A stretch of DNA of 30,258 nucleotides from Candidatus Altarchaeales archaeon (GTDB lineage Archaea; Altiarchaeota; Altiarchaeia; IMC4; QMZM01). The notes under the pieces are model-generated. The model saw only the letters and a program-made list of their open reading frames with translations, did no database searches and was not told the DNA's origin. Shown piece by piece: positions 8,157-17,455 of this stretch; the first letter of the stretch is position 1, and the number at the start of each line of letters is the position of its first letter. The stretch lies in contig QMZM01000002.1 of assembly GCA_003663175.1 (NCBI GenBank), forward strand, positions 1 to 30,258, read 5' to 3'. The translations under genes were made by a program, and so were the position numbers.

Positions 8157-8303
8157 ATGCGCGTGGTAGAGACCATGGTCGAGACACCCACCTTCATATT
8201 CGCTTGTTGCTATTGTGCTTGGACAACTGTGGGATATGGGCTTACAGTGCCAAAATTTCCAACCAGAAAACCTCGCATGTCTGAAAAGCCTTATCTGAAT
8301 TAA
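8157..8303 (+). CDS. Doubtful 48-aa cysteine-containing frame
   Basis: An open frame from ATG 8157 to TAA 8301-8303, overlapping the end of convergent proS by four bases. The product contains FIFACCYCAWTTVGYG and a basic tail. A purine-rich GGGGGAGA abuts the ATG, too close for a normal ribosome site. The surrounding gap (8097-8299) is noticeably richer in G+C than its neighbours and contains the perfect palindrome GACCATGGTC (8171-8180), so an RNA gene is an equally good explanation. No family is recognised. Confidence 0.2.
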   Translation: MRVVETMVETPTFIFACCYCAWTTVGYGLTVPKFPTRKPRMSEKPYLN

Positions 8304-9694
8304 TACGACTTTGCAATTCTTATCTCCCTCCCCCGCTCCCGACAGACAACACACATAGCTTCTTTGTTATTAATTGACAGCACATCGCCGATCTCTTCTA
8401 TTTCTTCGATACATTTCCTTTTACCACACCATCCGGTTTCTATTATGCCTCTTCCAATAAATCTCCTAATTTCATCAATGTTTTTTGCCTCGAATATCCT
8501 CTTTTTAAATTCCCTTTCAGCCCTTTCTCTCAGATTTCTTGAAATTTCATTGAATATATTGCCAATTCTATCGATCTCATCAATATTGATATGGAATTTT
8601 TCCTTTGTATCCCTCCTCACAATTTTCATAGTCTTGCCTTCTACTTCTCTTGGACCGATTTCAATTCTAACCGGCACACCCATCATCTCCCAGTGATAGA
8701 ATTTTGCTCCGGGGTGGTCTTCACTCATGTCAATTTCAGTTCTTATACCCATTTCCCTCAGTTTAACTTCTATTTCCTTGGAATATTCAATTATCTTCTC
8801 ATTCTCAGATTCCTTGAATAGGATTGGAATTATTATAACCTGAAGTGGTGCAATCCTCGGTGGCAAGATTAATCCGTTATCATCTCCATGGATACAAATT
8901 ACCGACGCCAAGAGCCTGCCAAAACTTGGTCCGTAAGAGGTCTGATATACAAATTCATGAGTGCCTTTCTCTGTTTCAAATTTTATATCAAAGACTCTCG
9001 AGAAATTTTGTCCTAGATTGTGGATTGTTGCTATCTGAAGTGTTCTTCCATCTGGCATTATTGTATCTATCGCATATGTGTTATCCGCCCCCGGGAAACG
9101 ATCCCATTCCGGTCTCTCATTGATTATAAATGGCAAACACAAAACCTCATTTATTAATTTCCCATAAATTTCCTTTATCTCCAGAATATTCTTCTTTGCG
9201 GATTCCTCACTTTCGTGTGCAGAGTGTCCCTCATTCCACAGAAATTCCCTGCCTCTTATTAATGGACGAGTATGTTTTGTCTCGTATCTATAGACCGCAC
9301 AACTTTGATGCATCTTGAATGGCAAATCCCTATGCGATCTGATCCATAATTTGAACATCTCATAGATTGGTGTTTCAGATGTGGGTCTGAGTGCAAGTTT
9401 TACATCCAACTCGTTCCTTCCAGCGTGCGTAATCCAGAACACCTCATCCTCAAAGCCAGCGATGTGTCTTGTCTCCTTTTTCAGGACATTTTCAGGTATT
9501 GCAACCGGAAAGAGCATCGGCTCGTGTCCACTTTCCTCTAACATTTTCTCCAATTCTCGCTGAATTTTTCTTATAATGAATAGACCCCACCTCCTATACA
9601 CCAACATTCCCTTAACTGGATACCTCGAATCTACGATCTTGGCGTCTTTCAGAATTCTATGATACCACTCAGATAGTTCACTCTTATCTATCAT
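8300..9694 (-). CDS. proS: Prolyl-tRNA synthetase, archaeal/eukaryotic type
   Basis: Charges tRNA-Pro in the cytoplasm. 464 residues from ATG 9694; a TTG at 9700 is in frame, but AGGGG lies about 8 bases before the ATG. The N-terminus WYHRILKDAKIVDSRYPVKG is typical of the archaeal form. Class II motifs follow: PVAIPENVL..., LRPTSETPIY, FLWNEGHSAH and the ATP-site HGDDNGLILPPRIAP. The C-terminal zinc domain keeps four cysteines (WCGKRKC ... MCVVC), and the chain ends in Tyr as in archaeal ProRS. It overlaps the upstream radical SAM gene by 11 bases, so the two are likely co-transcribed. Confidence 0.95.
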   Translation of the reverse strand: MIDKSELSEWYHRILKDAKIVDSRYPVKGMLVYRRWGLFIIRKIQRELEKMLEESGHEPMLFPVAIPENVLKKETRHIAGFEDEVFWITHAGRNELDVKLALRPTSETPIYEMFKLWIRSHRDLPFKMHQSCAVYRYETKHTRPLIRGREFLWNEGHSAHESEESAKKNILEIKEIYGKLINEVLCLPFIINERPEWDRFPGADNTYAIDTIMPDGRTLQIATIHNLGQNFSRVFDIKFETEKGTHEFVYQTSYGPSFGRLLASVICIHGDDNGLILPPRIAPLQVIIIPILFKESENEKIIEYSKEIEVKLREMGIRTEIDMSEDHPGAKFYHWEMMGVPVRIEIGPREVEGKTMKIVRRDTKEKFHINIDEIDRIGNIFNEISRNLRERAEREFKKRIFEAKNIDEIRRFIGRGIIETGWCGKRKCIEEIEEIGDVLSINNKEAMCVVCRERGREIRIAKSY

Positions 9695-11222
9695 CTCCAA
9701 TTCCCCTAACGTTGTTCTTCCACTCTTCTAACGGAACAGAAAATCTCCTCTCGAGTTCCTCCCTGTGCAGTGTGTTATATGAGCAAAATGGAACGAGCCT
9801 ACCATCTGGTAGGGAGTAGTGGATTACACATCTACAAACCCTCTCGATATCAAAATTCCATGGATCCATGAAATGCATACAACCAATCATTATCGTATTA
9901 TTGTGGAAGTTCCTCGCCTCCTCTACTGTCGCATTCCTGAGCAATTTTGCAATTAAATCCTTTCTCTTAGAATCCTTTATACTCCTTAGAACCTCACCCA
10001 GGAGTCTTGTCTTAAGCATCATCCTGTTCATGTTCAATATGCCATTATCTCTCGTCGCAAGTTCTATTGATCCCCTGTGTAGGATATCGAGGAATCGGTC
10101 GACATTTATAATTTCATTTATTGGCGTATATTTATTACCATCTACTATTATGTATGTTCCAACACCACAACACGGATGCGTGCTCAATTTTGGTGCGTTT
10201 ATTCCCTTGTATGCCTCAATGAAATTGGATATTGGAACCATTGCAGAAACAGGATAGAAATATTCCTTCTTTATCCTATAATTTGTTTGTTTTTCAACAA
10301 GATCAATAAATTCGTCTGTTGTTATTCTCTTCTTTTCTCTCTCTATTTTGTTTGCTCTTCCGGAAAATGAAATGGGTTGAAAGTTTACACAGCTTATCAC
10401 ATCAGAATTCTCAACCGCAAATTTGATTATCCCTCCAATTTGCTTATCATTAATTCCCTTAACTAATGTCACGACCAAGACGATGTTTCTCAAACCCAAT
10501 TTTCTGCAGTTCTCGATCACTCTTAGTTTTGTGTTTAACAGTTTGGTTCCTCTTAATTTCATATAGACTTCATCATCTAAGCCATCAAATTGTAGATAGA
10601 ATGAATTTAATCCGGAATCAACGAGCATCTTCAAATATTTTCTATCCCTGGCAATTCTTATTCCATTTGTATCCACCATTACATAGGAAAATCCCATCTC
10701 CTTTGCCATCCTTACCATCTCTGGCAAATCGTCTCTGAGGGTCGGTTCTCCTCCAGAGAACTGGAAGGCAAATACCTTTATTGGATTATTCCTCCTCAGA
10801 TTTTCCATCATGGTTTTTATTTGCTCTAACGACGGCTCATATACAAAGCCACTCGAGTTCGCATTTGCAAAGCAGATTGGGCAATTCAGATTACATCTAT
10901 TTGTGACATCTATAATGCCAAGAATTGTATGGCTTTTATGTTCGTCACATATCCCACAATCATATGGACAACCCCTTTCTCTTGATGTCCTTGGATTTGT
11001 TATCTTACTTCCAGGATACATAAAATTCATGACCCTCTCATACTCACTCGTGCTTCCCCAGTAGATATCCTCGAATTCACCATGCTCTTGACATTTCTTT
11101 TTCATCACAACCTTGCCATCCCTATCAACGAGATCCGCCGGTATCTTCTTTAAGCATTTGGGACAGAGACTTTCCGTTCTCCTGAGAAGTCTCACCTCTA
11201 ATTTTTGCATCGATCTCTCCAT
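9684..11222 (-). CDS. tes: Tetraether lipid synthase (radical SAM, Tes-like)
   Basis: 512 residues. The protein matches the MJ0619/Tes family, which joins the phytanyl chains of two archaeol lipids to form tetraether (GDGT) lipids. The N-terminal part (about 20-95) has extra cysteines (CPKCLKK; GCPYDCGICDEH) expected for auxiliary metal sites. The radical SAM motif CNLNCPICFA is at about 109-118, followed by FSGGEPTLR. The C-terminus has HPCCGVGTYIIVDG, IGCMHFMDPWNFD and VCRCVIHYSLPDGRLVPFCSYN, the characteristic Tes ending. Two starts are possible: ATG 11222, suited to a leaderless transcript from the TATA near 11243, or ATG 11210, which has GGAGAG just before it. It is upstream of and overlaps proS. 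Confidence 0.85.
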   Translation of the reverse strand: MERSMQKLEVRLLRRTESLCPKCLKKIPADLVDRDGKVVMKKKCQEHGEFEDIYWGSTSEYERVMNFMYPGSKITNPRTSRERGCPYDCGICDEHKSHTILGIIDVTNRCNLNCPICFANANSSGFVYEPSLEQIKTMMENLRRNNPIKVFAFQFSGGEPTLRDDLPEMVRMAKEMGFSYVMVDTNGIRIARDRKYLKMLVDSGLNSFYLQFDGLDDEVYMKLRGTKLLNTKLRVIENCRKLGLRNIVLVVTLVKGINDKQIGGIIKFAVENSDVISCVNFQPISFSGRANKIEREKKRITTDEFIDLVEKQTNYRIKKEYFYPVSAMVPISNFIEAYKGINAPKLSTHPCCGVGTYIIVDGNKYTPINEIINVDRFLDILHRGSIELATRDNGILNMNRMMLKTRLLGEVLRSIKDSKRKDLIAKLLRNATVEEARNFHNNTIMIGCMHFMDPWNFDIERVCRCVIHYSLPDGRLVPFCSYNTLHREELERRFSVPLEEWKNNVRGIGDDR

Positions 11223-11255
11223 TTTAGAAATATTTTAGAATATAAAATAAGATTC

Positions 11256-11263
11256 AAAAAAAA
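11256..11263 (-). terminator. Oligo-T terminator after the AI-2E-family gene
   Basis: On the minus strand eight Ts in a row follow the stop of the AI-2E-family gene by about a dozen bases, with more Ts before them. U-rich tracts of this kind terminate archaeal transcription. It would separate that gene from the tes promoter, which lies just after it. Confidence 0.45.
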
Positions 11264-11275
11264 TAAATCATCATC

Positions 11276-12355
11276 TTATTTACTCTTTATTATTTCTGGA
11301 AAGATGGTCTTGAAGAAATTCAGGGTTATTATAACTATTATCGGCCCTAGGAAGATCCCCTTTGCGCCAAATACCATTGGCCCAAATATGAATGCCAAGA
11401 TTATTAGCCCGAGGTGCATTTTTTCTCTGCTGACCAATGGTCTTATAATCATATCTGGCAAGATATCAACAACGAGATTTACAACTATAAGAAAGAGAAT
11501 CAAGTACGGAACATAATAAAAAATATTTCCAGAGGAATACGACAGTGATAGAAGATAGATAAAAATCGGAATCCAAACACCCTTTATCCCAATAACGGGG
11601 AGAAGTGTTGCAATTCCGCAAAGGACCCCAAGACCTATTGGAAACGGTATTTGAAGATTTGGCGGCATTATCATATTTAATGCTATGAAGGATAGTGATG
11701 CAAGTATTGAGGTTATAAACACAACTAATATACTTCCAAAGAATATGCTATGCAGAGAGGAATCTATATCATCAATAAATTTATTGATCAATTTCTTATC
11801 CCCAAGGGTCTCAACCAGATACTCTCTTATCATGTGATCATCTCGCAGTAAGAAGAAACCAACAACGAGCATTACGAAGAGTGTAATTATGAGCCTGGTT
11901 AGTGCCTCGCCAATACTCGTTAATTGTTTGGATAGATAGGAGATAAGATTTATAAATTCCTCCGGTCTATTCATCATATCATAGAGTCTGTTGTATGTTA
12001 TATCTATCAGATCCCGAGGGATAGCAGAAATGATATCTTCGATTATCGATGGTAGATCATCTGCTATCCACGAGAGATTTATCTGATTTATTGCGGTGTT
12101 TATAATTGAAAATCCTATAAATGAGATCGGTATGACAACGAAGAAGACAATTATTGCTATTGAGATGAATGCAGATAAATTATCGTGCCTCAATCTCGAA
12201 TTGATCTTGTTATAGATTGGTCTTGCGGCATAATATAGAAATACGCCATAAACAATCCCATCTAAGAATGGTAGTGTCATGTATATGAATAGAAGAGACA
12301 TGATAAGCCCAAAAACTAACCAATAATTCCTGTATCTTCTCCTCGTTAATCTCAT
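11276..12355 (-). CDS. AI-2E family (PerM/UPF0118) membrane protein
   Basis: 359 residues, an integral membrane protein of the AI-2E transporter/permease family. Two N-terminal helices (about 12-50), a helix at about 62-88, a soluble amphipathic stretch (about 90-150), then several hydrophobic helices. The conserved late region LGVLCGIATLLPVIGIKGVWIP and ILPDMIIRPLVS (family pattern P..G...V.IP and D....P.I.G) is clear. Some relatives are Na+/H+ antiporters; the substrate here is unknown. AT-rich sequence between 12370 and 12420 probably holds its own promoter, separating it from the ABC module upstream. Confidence 0.85.
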   Translation of the reverse strand: MRLTRRRYRNYWLVFGLIMSLLFIYMTLPFLDGIVYGVFLYYAARPIYNKINSRLRHDNLSAFISIAIIVFFVVIPISFIGFSIINTAINQINLSWIADDLPSIIEDIISAIPRDLIDITYNRLYDMMNRPEEFINLISYLSKQLTSIGEALTRLIITLFVMLVVGFFLLRDDHMIREYLVETLGDKKLINKFIDDIDSSLHSIFFGSILVVFITSILASLSFIALNMIMPPNLQIPFPIGLGVLCGIATLLPVIGIKGVWIPIFIYLLSLSYSSGNIFYYVPYLILFLIVVNLVVDILPDMIIRPLVSREKMHLGLIILAFIFGPMVFGAKGIFLGPIIVIITLNFFKTIFPEIIKSK

Positions 12356-12427
12356 CTTGATTTGAGAGTTTGAGTAATTATTTTTTTCTATTATTAAAAT
12401 TTCATGTAATTTATTTTTATTCCGAAT

Positions 12428-13639
12428 TCATTCGTATCTTAACGCATCTACCGGGTTTAGTTGAGATGCCTGCCTCGCCGGTAAAACTCCGAAGATACAA
12501 CCAACGATGAATGAAAATATTAACGCTCCAATAATCAATTCTGGAGTTATTGATGCCTTTAGAATTACAGTTTTCAATTCATGTTCGGCAGTAAATTCAA
12601 CCAATTTTGCCATTCCAATTCCTATCAAGCAACCGATAATACCCCCACTTAAGCCGAGAACTCCGGATTCCATTAAAAATAGCAACATGACATCAGAATT
12701 TCTCGCCCCAATTGCCTTCATTACCCCTATTTCTCTTGTTCTCTCAAGCACTGATGTATACATGGAATTCATTATACCGACACCTCCAACAATCAATGAT
12801 ATTCCAGCAATTCCAATTACAACTATCTGAATTACCATAAGTATAGAATTTACGGTTTCTCTTACCTGTTCTGTCGTCATCACCTGGAAGTCCTCCTCCC
12901 CCTTCTTTTGCCCCCTATCTCTTCTCAATTTCTTCTTTATGTCCTCTGCTACTTTATTCACATCATAACCATCCTTAACCCTCGCAAGTATTGCCATATA
13001 TTCATCTCGAATCCCGAATAATTCCTTTGCGGTGTCCATCGGAATCCATATTGAAGAATCATCCCGTCTATTGCCAATTCTACTAACCAGAGCGATAACC
13101 TCGAACTTCTTGTCATTTATAAAGATATTATCATCTAAATCTACGGCATCATCAAAGAATTTACCATTCCAGATTAGATAACCAATCGCGGCCTTGTATC
13201 TATCATTCGGCTTGAATCTCTTCTGTCCCTTCACTATCCTAATTCCAGTTTGCTCTAATAATATGTCCTGAGATTCATCGGTCATAATTCCCGAGACCGA
13301 TGTGTATTTCACTTCATTCTTGAATTTTACCTTCGCGATCCTTGATGAGTATCCTCCGGCGAGGTCAACACCATTTACTTTTCTGATCAATTCCAAATCG
13401 TGTTTTGTCAGCATAGATGTTCCACCACCCGGACCATAGATCGACTCCGGGGTTATGTAGATTATATTGGCTCCCAAAAGTTCAAATTGTTTATCGATTG
13501 CCCTTTGCATGCCATCACTTAGTGAGATCAGAGAAACAACTGCAGCGATTCCAATGAAGATTCCGATCATTGTTAGCCAACTTCTTATACCTTTGTGTTT
13601 TATGCTTCTGATTGAAATTCTGAGGAAGTCATCTATCAT
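12428..13639 (-). CDS. MacB-like ABC transporter permease 2
   Basis: 403 residues. N-terminal transmembrane helix (LTMIGIFIGIAAVVSLISL, about 20-40), a large periplasm-side MacB_PCD domain (about 45-270), then an FtsX domain with three helices (about 275-300, 325-350, 370-395), ending in the family signature QASQLNPVDALRYE. It is a paralogue of the preceding permease and starts one base after that gene's stop, so the pair probably arose by tandem duplication and forms a heterodimer. MacB-type pumps are mechanotransmitters that move or release molecules on the outer face rather than classic channels. Confidence 0.9.
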   Translation of the reverse strand: MIDDFLRISIRSIKHKGIRSWLTMIGIFIGIAAVVSLISLSDGMQRAIDKQFELLGANIIYITPESIYGPGGGTSMLTKHDLELIRKVNGVDLAGGYSSRIAKVKFKNEVKYTSVSGIMTDESQDILLEQTGIRIVKGQKRFKPNDRYKAAIGYLIWNGKFFDDAVDLDDNIFINDKKFEVIALVSRIGNRRDDSSIWIPMDTAKELFGIRDEYMAILARVKDGYDVNKVAEDIKKKLRRDRGQKKGEEDFQVMTTEQVRETVNSILMVIQIVVIGIAGISLIVGGVGIMNSMYTSVLERTREIGVMKAIGARNSDVMLLFLMESGVLGLSGGIIGCLIGIGMAKLVEFTAEHELKTVILKASITPELIIGALIFSFIVGCIFGVLPARQASQLNPVDALRYE

Positions 13640-13640
13640 T

Positions 13641-14855
13641 TTAATACCTTAAAGCATCCACCGGGTTCATCTTGGATGCCCTTCTTGCGGGCAAAAATCC
13701 AGAGATGCAACCAACAATGAATGAAAATCCCAATGCGCCAATAATCAATTCAATTGATATATAAGCCCTAAATATCTCCAAACCATATTCTGCAGCGATC
13801 AATTCAACAGATTTACTTATCGCCAAGCCAAGTAGCGTTCCGATTATTCCCCCAGCCAAGCCGAGGAGTCCGGACTCTATAAGAAAAATTGTCAGAATGT
13901 CAGAATTTCTCGCCCCAATTGCCTTCATTATTCCGATTTGCCTCGTTCTCTCAAGGATTGATGTGTACATGGTAGTCATTATCCCAATTCCTCCCACAAT
14001 CAATGAGATTGCGGCAATTCCAACAAGGACAATCTGCACAACGCCAAGAACATTCTTCAAAACGCCAACAACATTCTCCGCAGTTTCTACTGAGAAGTCC
14101 TCCTCGTTCTCCTTTACATGTCTGTGTCTCCTCAATTTCTTCTTTATATCATCTGCGACATCTGCTGGCTCGTAACCCTTCTTTACCCTGGCAGAAATTA
14201 GTGAATAGTCCGTTTTATTAAATATTTCCTCCCCAGTTTCCAATGGAATTACGATCTTCATATCATGGAATGGATTCCCGGTCTTCTTCTGAATTCCGAC
14301 AACACTGAATTCCCTATCCTCTATGAAAATTTTATCGCCAATTTCTATCTCTCTATCAAATAAATCAATGCCAAGATTTGGTGCAACGATTGCGGAGAAT
14401 TTATCATCCTCCTTGAGATACCTCCCTTGTTCAACAATAAAATAGTCAAATTCCTTGAGAAAATCGGTTGTTCTTGCATCGGTTGGGAGTGCAAGCACTG
14501 GAGCAAATTTCGTCTTACCTTTTATGTTTATCTTTCCAGTTGCCATAACTATCCCAACAGCATATTCAACCCCACGAACATTCCTTACTATCCTCAAATC
14601 GGAGTCATCCAATTTTGCCGCGGTATACCCGGACATAGCCATCTGCTCAACACCCCCTCCACCCGGAGAAATTAGGACTCTATTACTTCCAATCTTCTTG
14701 AATTGGTAATCAATTACATTCTGCAAACCCTGACCAAGGGAAATTAACGCAACAACTGCCATTATACCGACGAATATTCCAATTGTTGTAAGATAACTCC
14801 TTAAACTCCTGTGCATTATCCCACTCAATGCAAATTTCAGATAGTCTTGCAGCAT
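13641..14855 (-). CDS. MacB-like ABC transporter permease 1
   Basis: 404 residues with the same order as its neighbour: one N-terminal helix (YLTTIGIFVGIMAVVALISL), an outside MacB_PCD domain, then the FtsX three-helix domain with GIMKAIGARNSDILTIFLIE and the ending NPVDALRY. A Shine-Dalgarno AGGAG sits nine bases before ATG 14855. Only five bases separate it from the secreted-protein gene upstream, showing an operon. The substrate cannot be read from sequence. Confidence 0.9.
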   Translation of the reverse strand: MLQDYLKFALSGIMHRSLRSYLTTIGIFVGIMAVVALISLGQGLQNVIDYQFKKIGSNRVLISPGGGGVEQMAMSGYTAAKLDDSDLRIVRNVRGVEYAVGIVMATGKINIKGKTKFAPVLALPTDARTTDFLKEFDYFIVEQGRYLKEDDKFSAIVAPNLGIDLFDREIEIGDKIFIEDREFSVVGIQKKTGNPFHDMKIVIPLETGEEIFNKTDYSLISARVKKGYEPADVADDIKKKLRRHRHVKENEEDFSVETAENVVGVLKNVLGVVQIVLVGIAAISLIVGGIGIMTTMYTSILERTRQIGIMKAIGARNSDILTIFLIESGLLGLAGGIIGTLLGLAISKSVELIAAEYGLEIFRAYISIELIIGALGFSFIVGCISGFLPARRASKMNPVDALRY

Positions 14856-14860
14856 TTCTG

Positions 14861-16174
14861 TTATCTCCTACTAAAGAATCTTCTATTCAGATATCCTGTG
14901 AGTAGAGTAACTAATTTGTATACAAACCATAATATGAGATACGCAACTATAATCACCGGTATAAGAAATAGAATTCCAGTTATGTAGGAGAGTGCATCAC
15001 TTCCCTGTTGAATTCCATTTGCATATTCTTCCCTTGATAGGACATTCACATTCACATCCTCAATTCTTGTAAATTCGACATCGCTGTTCGGACCCTTATA
15101 AAATAATTGGAATTTAACTGGTATTATGCCGGTAGTCGCATTTTCCCTTATTCTAATCTTGAAGGTCTCCGTTTCAGAATCATCGGAGTCGAGGTTTCCG
15201 ATATACACCTCGTTTGATGAGAGAATCTCATAATCTTCTGAGTCCAATAATCTGACCTTCACAAATCTTGCATCGACAAATCCCTCATTTACGAAATTTA
15301 CATCTATCTCGCCAGAAATCCCCGGGCTAAATAAATCAGACGACTCCAATGCGATACCAATGACTGGCTCTCCCACTACTTCGATTCCAATTTCCCTCTC
15401 TACCGAGATTTCATTGCCATCATCATCAACATATTCCAATGTTACGGGAATTGAATATACCCTTGGTTCTGCGTCACTGCCAACAAATATCGGAAATTCA
15501 ACCATCTTTTCCTCATTACTTCCAAGGTCTCCGATATACTTGCTTGAAACGGTTACTGGTGTAAATGGGTCGCTAAGGTCTAATCCAACAACGACATCCC
15601 TGGCATTTCCACCGCCTGTATTGATAATTGAGATTTTTAAATTTCCAATGCTACCAAGTTTTATTGTATTGTTTGAATTGATATCAAACACAACACTTCC
15701 CTTGACTGGAATTTCAAATTCATAGGACCTTTCGACCTCCTCATATTTTCCTTCAATATCCGTCCTAAGTACGGAGAATCTCAATTTATATCTTGCAATT
15801 TCGGCATTTTCAGAGATTTTTATATCAAACGGCGTCGTCCAACTCTCACCGATAAATAAATGTCCGACATTCTTCTCCTTATCTTTGATTATTATGTATT
15901 TCTCAGACAAATCACTAGCAGGTTCCAGAATTGCCTTGTAAAATATCTCCGGATTATCCTGAATTGGCTGTATATGATCGTTAATAATTAATGGAGCTGT
16001 GTGCACCTCCCTTGTAGATGGATTATTATGGAATTTCAGATAAACAGTTACTTCATCCCCGGGTCTAACATATGAAGGGTCATAACTTACAGAGTCTATT
16101 CTTATATCAGCATTCACAATCAAGGATAGCAATAAAATGGAAATCCCAATTACAAGTATTTTATTCATTCTCAT
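14861..16174 (-). CDS. COG1361-like secreted, membrane-anchored protein
   Basis: 437 residues. A signal peptide (MRMNKILVIGISILLLSLIVNA) is followed by a chain of beta-rich, CARDB/NEW3-like domains (NTGGGNARDVVVGLDL; NEGFVDARFVKVRLLDSED) and a single C-terminal helix (about 398-425) with a short basic tail, so most of it faces outside. COG1361 proteins often sit next to MacB-type ABC genes in archaea and may act as the outside partner of the pump. A strong GGAGGTGA lies five bases before ATG 16174. Confidence 0.85.
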   Translation of the reverse strand: MRMNKILVIGISILLLSLIVNADIRIDSVSYDPSYVRPGDEVTVYLKFHNNPSTREVHTAPLIINDHIQPIQDNPEIFYKAILEPASDLSEKYIIIKDKEKNVGHLFIGESWTTPFDIKISENAEIARYKLRFSVLRTDIEGKYEEVERSYEFEIPVKGSVVFDINSNNTIKLGSIGNLKISIINTGGGNARDVVVGLDLSDPFTPVTVSSKYIGDLGSNEEKMVEFPIFVGSDAEPRVYSIPVTLEYVDDDGNEISVEREIGIEVVGEPVIGIALESSDLFSPGISGEIDVNFVNEGFVDARFVKVRLLDSEDYEILSSNEVYIGNLDSDDSETETFKIRIRENATTGIIPVKFQLFYKGPNSDVEFTRIEDVNVNVLSREEYANGIQQGSDALSYITGILFLIPVIIVAYLILWFVYKLVTLLTGYLNRRFFSRR

Positions 16175-16193
16175 TTAATTCACCTCCATATTT

Positions 16194-16889
16194 TTAATCC
16201 TCGATGATCTTTCCATCCATTATATGCACAATTCTTTCCGCATATCTCGATAGATTTAAATCATGGGTTACTATAACAATTGTCTTTCCATCACTCTTAT
16301 TTAAATCCTTCAACATTTCCATTATCTCAGTCCCCATTCTCGAATCTAAATTTCCAGTCGGTTCATCGGCAAGAATTACCTCCGGGTCATTTGCCAAGGC
16401 TCTTGCAATAGCAACCCTCTGTTGTTCCCCACCAGATAACTCAGATGGTTTGTGATGAATTCTCTTTTCAAGACCAACCCTCTTTAATAATTTCATTGCC
16501 GTATCTTCTCTTTGAAATCTTGGGATGTCTTGAAATGTCATCGGTAGCATCACATTTTCCAATGCCGTTAAACTCGGCATCAAATTAAACTTCTGGAACA
16601 CGAAACCGATCTTCTTGCCCCTTATCTGTGCAAGTTCATTCTCCTCAAGTTTGGATATGTCTCTTCCATCGAGGAATATTCTACCTCTTGTTGGCACATC
16701 TAAGCAGCCGATCATGTTCATTAGCGTGGATTTTCCACTTCCAGAGGGGCCCATAACTGCCACAAATTCTCCTTTGTATATCCTCATACTTAGACCCCTA
16801 AGTGCTGGGACCTCTATCTCATTAATCCTGTAGATCTTCCATACATCCACCAGTTCTATGATCGGTTTTTTTCCTTTCTGAAGTGACAT
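16194..16889 (-). CDS. MacB-like ABC transporter ATP-binding protein
   Basis: 231 residues from ATG 16889. The frame extends to a TTG at 16931, but those codons overlap the regulator gene and do not resemble the family; ATG 16889 is one base after that gene's TAG, giving stop-start coupling. Walker A GPSGSGKST, Q-loop FVFQKFNLMP, signature LSGGEQQRVAIARALA, Walker B VILADEPTGNLDS and H-loop IVTHD are intact. The NLDSRMGTEIM stretch is typical of the LolD/MacB subfamily. It energises the two permeases downstream. Confidence 0.92.
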   Translation of the reverse strand: MSLQKGKKPIIELVDVWKIYRINEIEVPALRGLSMRIYKGEFVAVMGPSGSGKSTLMNMIGCLDVPTRGRIFLDGRDISKLEENELAQIRGKKIGFVFQKFNLMPSLTALENVMLPMTFQDIPRFQREDTAMKLLKRVGLEKRIHHKPSELSGGEQQRVAIARALANDPEVILADEPTGNLDSRMGTEIMEMLKDLNKSDGKTIVIVTHDLNLSRYAERIVHIMDGKIIED

Positions 16890-16890
16890 T

Positions 16891-17436
16891 CTACATCGTT
16901 GATAACTCTGTTTCTCCACGCTCTGTTCCAAATCTTTTATCCATCAATTTATCCAATCTCTCATATATGGAATTTATAATGAAATTTAATCTCTTATAGT
17001 CACTTATTAGTAATTCTATTATACTGAGATAATGCCTTGCCTCTTTGTCGTTTATTCCGGATTCCTTTAATTCTCTTTTGCATTCTTCCAGCGTGCTTAT
17101 CAGATTCCTCGTATTTTCTCCAAGTGTGTCGAGAAATACCTTTCGCATTCCCTTAAATGGAGAATATTCACAGACAAAGTAGACCTTTTTGCTTCCGGGC
17201 CTTTTGAATCTCTTTACATCGAAGATTCTCTCAACGATCTCTATCCCCTTACAGACTGTTGAAATGCTGTATCCCGTTCTCATTGCGATGTCATCCAAGC
17301 CGAGAGGTCTATCTGAGAGTAGAATTGTGCCGTAGATTTGACCAATTATGGGGTTTATTCCAAAACTATCGCACATCTTGGCATATTCTTCAGATATCCT
17401 CCTTGAAATTTCTTCAATTAACATTCTCAAATTCAC
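16891..17436 (-). CDS. GbsR/MarR-like transcriptional regulator
   Basis: 181 residues from GTG 17436; ATG 17424 gives 177 and is equally possible. The fold is the GbsR kind: a helical lead (EISRRISEEYAKMCDSFGINPIIGQIYGTILLSDRPLGLDDIA), a recognition helix (TGYSISTVCKGIEIVERI), a short wing and a C-terminal helical dimer region. It is the first gene of the five-gene ABC module. Two perfect tandem 18-bp repeats lie 20-55 bases upstream, so it probably represses its own operon, with the exported compound as a candidate ligand (inference). Confidence 0.8.
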   Translation of the reverse strand: MNLRMLIEEISRRISEEYAKMCDSFGINPIIGQIYGTILLSDRPLGLDDIAMRTGYSISTVCKGIEIVERIFDVKRFKRPGSKKVYFVCEYSPFKGMRKVFLDTLGENTRNLISTLEECKRELKESGINDKEARHYLSIIELLISDYKRLNFIINSIYERLDKLMDKRFGTERGETELSTM

Positions 17437-17455
17437 TGCAGATCCATTAATTTAA

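Noticed and set aside
10466..10738. Plus-strand frames inside the tetraether synthase gene
   Set aside because: Shadows of the opposite strand; composition is not protein-like.
16890..16931. N-terminal extension of the ABC ATPase from a TTG
   Set aside because: It overlaps the regulator gene and bears no family similarity; ATG 16889 follows that gene's stop.
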